Positions 33,735 to 42,700 of a stretch of DNA of 64,000 bases are shown one piece after another. The position numbers and the translations under genes were made by a program. How positions within the stretch are numbered: position 1 is the first letter of the stretch; every line of letters starts with the position of its first letter. The notes beneath the pieces were generated by a model that had not been told where the DNA came from, did not search any database, and worked only from the letters and a program-made list of their open reading frames with translations. The stretch is from Leptasterias polaris (taxonomy: Eukaryota > Echinodermata > Asteroidea > Forcipulatida > Asteriidae): NCBI GenBank assembly GCA_037783415.1, contig JAZGTN010000054.1:1-64000 (forward strand). Reading direction: 5' to 3'.

Positions 33735-35662
33735 ATCGGGACTGGATCTAGTTCACAGGACTTGCTGGGAGCCTTCATAATGACCGCTTCAATTTCTTTC
33801 TTTGTTACTGGGCAGAATGTATCCAAAGTCGGAATCTTTGTAGCTGCTGTTGAGGATAGCTGTATATCCTCCATCTTGGATTCAGCATTATGCAGTGTAA
33901 ACATAGAGCGAGTTTCAGCAATTTTGTTTGAAAAGTATTCAGAGAAAGTGTTGACTAAGGCCTCATCTGATTCAGCTGTAGGCATTACACGTTTACTTGT
34001 AGTGTTGAGAAGCCCTTTCACTATACTGAATAACTTCTTCTGATCACCATGACTTTCATCAATTTTTGTTGAATAATGTTCGGTAATTGCATGGTTGATC
34101 AATTTATGAACAGTATCTTTTTGCAGATTAAAACTGTCCCTATTAGACGTGGTCTTGGCTTTGCGCCAATGGCGTTCACATCTTCTACAGGCCTGTCTAG
34201 CTAAACGGATATCCTCGGTAAACCAAGGGCTCGACGGCCTCGATCGAACAGTCCTAGTGCTGATCGGTGCATGTCTGTCTAGAACACCAGTGAGCTGTTC
34301 CTCGTAATATCTTACAGCACAGTCTACTGAATTAAGTTCAATGTTAATCCCTGAGAGTGACATACACACATCATCTGAGAATTGTTTAATGTCCACTTGT
34401 TTCAAATTTCGAGTTTTAAGCGTAGTTGAGAGAAGAGGTATCTTGGTAAGGTTAATCGTAGCCATGATTCCATAATGATCAGAGAGTCCCGGATGAAAAT
34501 GAACCTCCGAAATCAGGTCTGAAGAGCTTCGAGTAAGCAGGAGATCGAGGCAGTGGCCGCGTATATGGGTAGGCCCATTAACATATTGCACAAGGCTATG
34601 TGACTGCAGTAAGGACTTAAAGCGATTTGCATTACAATCAGCAGGATTGTCTACATGGATGTTGAAATCACCACATATCAAAATGTCAGACGGATGAAAT
34701 AAATAGTCCTCAATCATGTTCTCAAATTCTTTTAAGAACTGATCAAAAGCGACAATGTTCCCATGTTTATCACGACCAGAACGATAAACGTTTATGACCC
34801 GGGCTGATTTTGAATTACATGTTACTTCTAGGTGAATAGACTCAAAAGTGTCAAATTTCAAATGATCACTCTTTTGACGCACAGGTATGTTTGATCTGTG
34901 AAGAAATCCAACCCCGCCTCCAACTTTGTTCTGTCTAGGTACATGAAGAAATGAGTAGCCCATGGGAGTGAGTTCAGCAATCACTGCGCTGTCATATGGA
35001 CGCAACCACGTTTCTGAAACGGCAACGATATCTAAATTATTCTGCAGTACGAGTTCAGTAAAGTCAATCGATTTGTTTCGTATCGACTGAGTATTTATTG
35101 AACAGAAATTCAACTTCGATTCATCATTGCATGGCAGAGATCTCAGATTGGCATGGCAAGTGCCAACTGTTCTACAATAACCCAAAGTAGGTCTATCAAA
35201 TGTAATTCGGTTTGGGATCTGACGCTGCTTCCTGGCTCCAGCACGCACACCTCTGTGAGTTTTCTTGTATTGGGGAATTTCATATGCATCTATCCCCAAC
35301 TCCCTTATGCAGCCGAGCACATGCTCTGTAATTGGAAAATTACGATTGATGTCTGTGGAAGAGCGAACTTCAAGAAGTTCATGTCTGTTATAATGAACAT
35401 TGCCGGGGGATGTGCCCGAGACTTGAGGGTGATGGCTACCCCTTGGGCCAGGGTTAGATGCCACATCTCCACAGCTAAGAAGTTCAACATTAAACGTTGC
35501 AGTAGAATTGCTATAGTAGCATGTATATGCTTTGCAGAACCCTTTGTGATGTAATCTCGTTCCATTTGTGACATGAGAAATACAATCCTGTATGAAAGGA
35601 CCATTTGCATTCCCAGGAGGATTGAAAGAACAGTCGCTATACAGACCATCATTCTCTCTCTT
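33704..35662 (-). pseudogene. LINE ORF: 2A-like leader + APE endonuclease (frameshifted)
   Basis: The frame is open from just after a TAA at 35665-35663. The first 66 codons encode a Cys-containing leader ending LLSCGD, followed by VASNPGP, a 2A-like motif. Next is an AP-endonuclease-like domain: LNFCSINTQSIRNK, VAVSETWLRP, ICGDFNIH and LSDHYGI are the metal- and catalysis-associated motifs. After the start of the RT linker ([10 protein letters not shown]) the frame runs into WFLLLLLLW and a stop. The continuation lies in another frame from 33734. Elements of this group nick target DNA with this domain and prime reverse transcription there. Confidence 0.9.
35444..35482 (-). other. 2A-like ribosome-skipping motif, E to A variant
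   Basis: The sequence LLSCGDVASNPGP matches the 2A core D-V/I-E-x-N-P-G-P except that Glu is Ala. In 2A peptides the ribosome skips the final Gly-Pro bond. 2A-like sequences are known near the N-terminus of APE-type LINEs, including sea urchin ones. The Ala may weaken skipping. Confidence 0.75.
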
Positions 35663-35995
35663 TTAAATGATGCCATTGTTGCACTCTCAACAAAGCTTTC
35701 CTATTGTTGGACGTTCAGCATTGATGAACACTTTGAATAGAAGAGCTCACATGAAGAGGGCACACAGCAATGTTATGGCTGAAATATATACTGCTGGTCA
35801 CCCAAAGTTGAAAAATGTCTGCAAAGTTCTCTCGATGCGTACCTACTCCAAAATGAATCCAAATATACCAAACTGATCCTTGGCATATCAATTCGAAGTA
35901 GTATGAATTATAACACTTATATTGCCACCAGTACCACACAAAAAGTGAAACTTTAGGAGAGCAAAAATTTAGCATGGCAGCCTGTTAGGCGCTGA

Positions 35996-36545
35996 ATACA
36001 TACCAAATTTGAAACGATTATCATAAACTTCGCCACAGACATGTAATAAAACTATTTTGAGCCGTTTTTAATCTGCCGCTAAAGGACGCTTTTAGATGTA
36101 ATGACGTCAATGGTCCTATTTTTGTAAACCAGACCCTTGCCGGACAATAACATCGTGGAAAACAACTTAAAAAAAGTTGCCATTTTTAAATTACTAGGCA
36201 CTTCCGGTTTCGACTGGAAGTAGAGGTCATGTCATGTCACGCACACAATAAAAAATGAAGACCTTTATTACCTCTATATAATCCCGCAAAAAGCAACCGA
36301 CGGACTTATCTTCTTGATTTGATATGGATTAAGGTTTAAAAACCTTGTAATTTGACACCTGATGACGTCATCACGACATAACTGAAGCAGTTTCGACTCC
36401 TAATGATTATTTTTATGTGATGTTTCAAGTTTATTTGGGAAGTGTGCTTTTGTTAAAGGAAAATCGGCGGAGAGAAGTAGAAGAATATTAAGAGAAAAAA
36501 ATGAACAAAAACAAGAGGTGTTCCGGGCGGAATGCCCGAACACCT
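35996..36545. repeat. Right part of the old dispersed repeat
   Basis: From CATACCAAATTTGAAACG through CACTTCCGGTTTCGACTGGA to TGATGACGTCATCACGAC this follows the continuous copy at 42574-43010. It ends in a GGTGTTCCGGGCGGAATGCC hairpin. Confidence 0.75.
36430..36435 (-). terminator. Candidate NUDT15 polyadenylation signal
   Basis: AATAAA on the minus strand, about 230 nt after the NUDT15 stop codon. A second lies near 36264. Either could serve; no transcript evidence is available. Confidence 0.3.
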
Positions 36546-36664
36546 AATAAAGTAGTCCTGCAGTTGGTTACCTTAACGTTGCCTCCTTTGACAAGGCCAT
36601 AAATGACCCGGTAAGAGCAGTTTACAGTCATAATCCATGTTGAGCATTGTTTCAAACAGCGTTG

Positions 36665-36780
36665 TCACTTCCTTTTGCAGATATCACCGAAGGGATTATA
36701 GCCATTTTCCTTGACAATTCTCAACGGCAAAAATAGTTTCTCAGCTGATGGAAACTTGTCCCAGTCCCACCATTCCCAAC
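36665..36780 (-). CDS. NUDT15: NUDT15 exon 3
   Basis: Acceptor TTTTTCATAG, 116 nt including TGA. It encodes [20 protein letters not shown] then [18 protein letters not shown]. The Trp-rich segment and the LR..KE.GY.PF motif match vertebrate NUDT15. Confidence 0.94.
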
Positions 36781-39700
36781 CTATGAAAAACAAAAACAAT
36801 AATATAAGATATTAATTAACAAATATGAACATTTAATATAATAGTTGTACAAAATTTGATGCAAAAAATAGTGTGGCAGGTTTGGAATTACACAGAGGCT
36901 ATTGACCTCTGTTGCCCCCTGGTCTTGGCCTTCATCTCCCCTTTTTGTTCAATAGAAATGCCCTTTGATATGAAAATGGCCTCGCCATCTCAAAGATGAA
37001 ACTCCAGCCTGATGTGAAAAACACATCTCAATTATAAACTATTCTAAATAAGTAAACAAAAATCTGTTAGTGTTATACAGCGGGAACCAAAGGGCTTCGA
37101 TCATCACAACTGATTACCTTTTCCAAAACTATAACTGACAAATGACAAAATTGATCATTCCAATCCATCAATAAGTAAAAACAAAAAAGAAAAATGATTG
37201 TTAAATGGTGCGTACAGCATTGGTAAGATCGAAAATATAAATGTTATCAGATTTGCACATAACTTACATGGTATAAAAATGGTCATGGTGGAAAACTTCC
37301 CTTGAAATAGTTTTGCTTGAAATGCCATAGTTTTTAGGAAATGAGTAAAACAATAGTCTTTATCCTGCAGGATAAAATCTGATGTTTGAAAAAAAGTTAA
37401 AACATAATTATAGTGGGTTTTTTCACTGTTTTCTCATGACTCCCTAGACCGATTGAACTTTCACAGGTGTGTTATTTTATGTACATGTTGGGTCACATCA
37501 AGTGTGGATACAGGTCTTTGGCAATTACCAATGTTGTACACACCCTTTAAATAATTTCTTATCAGAACAATGTACTAAACCAGGCTACCCTGGTTTCTCA
37601 TTCAGGCATTTAAACCCATTTTCACCAATCTTGTGATCAGAGGATGTTAAAAAACAAATTTAAATAAACAATACTAGTGGCTTCTTGTCCAAGCCATCAC
37701 ACAGTGAAACTCATTGCGCTCAAACCTTTCCGCTTTTACCCCTGGTCACTGGGCCTCTTTATTTAACTATTTAAACCATCTCAGCTCCTTGAGGAGTATA
37801 CAGTCTGACTGCCAAGTATGTAGCACACCTACCTAAAACAATCACAAGAACCATCTCTGCCTTCAAAGGTACCCATTTACCCCTGGGTGGAGAGAAGCAA
37901 TTGTTCATAGGGTTAATTGTCTTGCACAAGGAAACATGTGATTGTAACCTAAGTGCTTAGCTAGTGCACTAGACTGCATCGCCAGGACTTACACATACAG
38001 TGTATGTGGTGGTGGTAGATTCGGGAAACCTCATCAAGATTATGTTTGAGTAAACTACTGTATACACTACGTTAAACACTAACCAAGCTGCCCTATAATG
38101 TACATGTACTGTTAGTCTTTTTCTGTATGCCATATTGATGTTGCATGCCCAGCTGGTGTTTGACCAGTTTTTTGCGAGAATAAACACAGTCTGAACTGTA
38201 TACCAAAATTCACATCAGTTTTTCGTTTGCTATCTGTTGGTCGTCTGGGGATAAACACTCACCTTCACATTTATGTGGCTCCATATTCATTGGTTCTTCT
38301 TGGTACGACATATCAATCTCTGCTTCCATAAATATGACGATATAATGGAGTTTGTCTTCAACGATGATGGCATTGATCACTGTACCAAACTTCACTTTCT
38401 TTATCCTCAGACCAGTTTCTTCTTCAGTCTCTCTAATGGCACATTCCTCCCAATTCTCTCTGTGTACGAAGAGGGAAATACATTTTTTCAAACAACAGTG
38501 TTGTAGTCGCGTACCAAGAATGGCCGAGTGGTTAAGAGCACCGAACTCAAGCTCTGGTGTTTCTGATCAGCAGAGTGTGGGTTCGAATCCCAGTCGTGAC
38601 ATTTGTGTCCTTAAGCAAGACACTTAACCACATGCTTCGTCCTTCGGATGGGACGTAAAGCCGTTGGTCCCGTGCGTTGTGAATGCACGTAAAAGAACCC
38701 AGTGCACTTATCGAAAAGAGAAGGGGTTCGCCCCGGTGTTCCTGGTTGTGGCTGCTTAATGCGCCGTAGCACCTTGTAAACCCTTATAAGGTGCTAAATA
38801 ATTGGGTCTCAGATTTTCATCACTGCAATAACCTATCTTTCTGAAAGTATGTATATACTCAGCGCCTTGAGTACCTTGTTTGGTAGATACGTGCGCTATA
38901 TAAGACTTCGATATTATTATTATTAGGAGTACTTAGACCATCGAGTAGGAGTACTTAGACCATCGAGTAGGAGTACTTAGACCATCGAGTAGGAGTACTT
39001 AGACCATCGAGTAGGAGTACTTAGACCATCGAGTAGGAGTACGAGTGTCCGAGTACCGAGTATTCTTATATCTGAGTACCGAGTGCAAAACAGCTAAATG
39101 AACAAAAACAAAAGAGGAAACAACACAGAACAGCAGACCAAAACAAAACAAAATCTGAATTAACTATAAAAATCCCCTTATGGAATATTTAAAAAAATTG
39201 TGAAAAAAATCTATTTAAAGGCACTGTACACGTTTGGTAATTACTCAAAGGGTGTTTTTTCTTTCATCATTTTTTTGCAACTTCAATGACCAATTGAGCC
39301 CAAATTTTCACAGGCTTGTTATTTTATGCATATGTTGGGATACACCAAGTGAGAATACTGGTCTTTGACAATTACCAAACGTGTTCAGTGCCTTTAAAAG
39401 ACAATATATCTGATTCTGAGACTTTGATACATAATGCTTGACACTGCCTTCTGATAAAATAGGGCCTAGGGTTTCCAACTGAATGCGGCAGACAAAAACA
39501 TAATTTTACTCGGCAACTTTCTTCTTCCATAATGAAGTAATGTAGTGTCAATTTGCTTGAAAACTGCTGGAGGCAAGGGAAGGGAGTCCAGGGGTCGATT
39601 TCACAAAGCAATTAGATTCGTCTTGATGCGTTGTCAGTAAACTATTACCCTAATAATTTATATTGTGGCATCACACTTTGCTTAGCAATTAAGATTGATT

Positions 39701-42700
39701 CGCACTTACCAAACATTTATGATCGCATAAAACAGAAGGTCTCTAAAAATGCGCTGTACAAATTATTGGAATAAACAGAAACAAGACCAAATGAGGCAAT
39801 ATTAAAAAATACCAGAACAACTAAAACCCAATTACAAGAGTAAACAGATATATAAAAAAACGTACAAAACAAGACAATTAATAAAAAGCGAAAACGAAGT
39901 AAAATGAGAAACAGTATAGGCCCTATATACGGTACAACATGTACTGTACAACCAACATACAACCACAAGATAAAGAGTAGGCCTACTAGAATTGTACGAC
40001 CAGCAGAATATAGCGATAATACAATACCATAGGCATAAGCAGATAAAGTATACTACATTCTTTAAAACCACAAAATAAAAATTACTGGAATTGTTCAAAA
40101 AGCTGAATTAGTGAATAGCAATAAAATGTCAGTACATAGTTAAATACCTTAAGCTGCATACTTGCGATCAATCTTAACTCTTTGTGTAATCAAGCCAAGG
40201 TATGTGCTACCCTTCTGCACCCTTCTGCTGAAGTAGAAGAACACTTTTGTATGATACTGATGAGGGGGGGGGGGGGGGGGGGCGAGGAAGGCCGCAGTTC
40301 GGGGGGGGGGGGCCATACGCCATTTTGAGATAATTGATGTGGACACAATTACTGTGATACTACTACAAAACTAGTATGTTTGGGTAAACTTGTCATACAC
40401 CCAAACCAAACAGTGCACTCCTTTTTAGTGATGATAGGCTAATGAACACGTAATGAATGCTTTAAAGTGCCAAAAGCCCCCAAAACAAAGACGTTTGGCA
40501 AAGCAACTACTCTCTAGAGACTCTAGTACTATTTTAGTATTTACTTTTAATTTTAACTCAAGACAAGTAAAAAATAATCACAATAATTAACTAGACCTAG
40601 GTTTTGGTTTTCAACAAAAACAGGGTGTTCGGCAGTTGGTTCAATAAGTCATTCGTTCAATTAAAAAGTAAGATCAAGTACAGTATTTAGGGCGCTAGGG
40701 ATTGTAATTGTGTCGATATTAAAGCTTTTGTTATTATTCAACGTAACTATTGATCACGTTATGAAGACGTGTCTTCAAATGTCATGTATAAACAACCTTC
40801 CAAGCCTGGTCACAGCAAATAGCAAATGGTCCTTTTTCAACTTTAAAAACACTGTAATTCAACACCTGATAACGTCAGCCATCATGATGTCATTAAGTCC
40901 TTGGTGTCTTCATATTGATGTTTAATTCTCTGATGAGTTTCAATGTTCAATTCAATTTCGTTCTTGAGTTATTTTGTAGAGAAGAGTTCTAGGGAAGAAG
41001 AAAAAGAGGTAGAAACTAGACTTAAGTTTTTGTTTTAAAACAAAAACAGGGTGTTCGGCATTTGTTCAAAAAGTCATTCGTTCAAGTTTTGATATTACTC
41101 TGGTTGTGGTGGAGTAATGTAAGAAGTGGTCGAAGATGTGAAGAAAGCGTGAGCTGTCATGTTGTGACGTCTAAATGATTTCACATCCTGGTTTTGCTGA
41201 TGATGCTTTTATGATGTATCCAAAGCCTATTTCTTGTCGGATCATAAGTTCTAATCTTTTAGCCCTAACCTTGCCCTACACAACAAGATCCAACAGTTCT
41301 GAACCTGTGTTGTACTATGTTGCACAGGGAATTTTATGGTTTCCTCTCATGTGTGTGTGAGTGTTGTTGCATAGGGAATTGAACCATAGTGTACAGCAGT
41401 ATAACTGTGTTGGATAATGTTGGTTAGGGAAGTTAAAAAAAAACTTTTGTCTTGAAGATTGTGTGGGGTCACTGGGTCAGTGCATACAATGGTTGTATGG
41501 TATGGTACATAGTTGAGTCTTGCATTGTAAACAAATATAGCTAATTGGACTACAGTATTACAAAGGATGGGTAAGTATAAAGGATGGGTAATTATATTTA
41601 AATCTGAATTCTTATGCTAAAATAAGTTTCAATAGAAAATATAAATCATTTTGACTATTTAGATGGGGTCATGCATTGTTATTTTAATAAAACCATTGTA
41701 TATTGTTGAACAGGGCATGGTTATCCTAATGCACTGTCCTAATAACTGCACACCCTTGCAAGCCCAATACAACAGTATCCACATATGGATCTTGTTGCAT
41801 GGGGCAAGCCACTCACATTGACAAGTGTTGTATGGTGTTGGACTGGGCATATAACACTGTGTGGTATGGTGAAAGGTTAGGGTTACGAGGCCTGGAATAT
41901 TTATTTTCACTGCCACTTCTGTTTTTGACCGGAAGTAAAGGTCACACGGGCCACAGTTTGTGTAAGAGTTCAAGGTCAAATGGAGCCACACTCTGTGTAG
42001 CATTTGTGAAGTTGATAAAATGCTTTTTCAATGATGTATAGATTGTAAAAATGCTATGTGTGGTTCAAGAGTTATGACTTTTCAAACATTAAACTTCAAC
42101 TTCCGGATTGGACCGGAAGTCTAGGTCAAATTCTGTGTAGCGTTTGTTAAACTTTTAACGACCTGTCCGATGATGTGTATGTAGATTGCAAAAATCAAAC
42201 ACGCAGTTCATGAGTTATGATTTTTTCTGTTACTAAACTTCAATTTCCGGTTTCAACCGGAAGACAAGGTCAAATGGGGTCACACTCTGTGTATCATCCA
42301 TTTAGTTTTTGAATACCTTTCTGATGACTTGTAGATTACAAAAATTAAACGTCCGGTTTGGGAGTTATGATTTGTTTAAATACTAAGCTTTGATTTTTTT
42401 TTTTTTTTTTTATTTGATGACATCATCATGACGTCACTTTATATTCCATGGTCGTTGTCTAACAGTACACCACGTTTCAACTCAGTCAAAAAGTGCACCT
42501 TTGGGGCCTTTACCACGTGACACATTATCACACTACGACTCCACAATTATGTTGTCTGCATAAAGGTCATTATGTTTACCAGTTTTGAAAAGATTCTCAT
42601 AAGCTTTGCCACAGACTTCTAGTAAAAGTGTGTTTTGAACTTTTTTCAACCTGCCGCTAGAGGGCGCTTTTGAATTGTGTGACGTCAGTGGTCCTATTTT

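Larger units (their letters stand above)
32131..35995 (-). mobile_element. L2/CR1-type non-LTR retrotransposon, near full length, frameshifted
   Basis: Bounds are set by comparison with the uninterrupted older repeat at 42416-43010. Reading on the minus strand: about 330 nt of 5' UTR, an ATG at 35676, an APE-type endonuclease, a reverse transcriptase, and a 3' tail AGCGCCTTGAGCAG..GTGCGCTTTATAAATTG ending in an ATTATTAT-like run. No separate ORF1 is seen. At least one frameshift and a small deletion near 33735-33740, and a second probable shift near 35655, make it inactive. The body is otherwise open over more than 1,000 codons, so the insertion is fairly young. Confidence 0.92.

Noticed and set aside
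33444..34043. 199-codon frame on the plus strand
   Set aside because: It is antisense to the LINE endonuclease and reverse transcriptase region and has no motif.
38925..39042. CRISPR-like array
   Set aside because: Units are directly contiguous with no spacers, in a eukaryotic intron.
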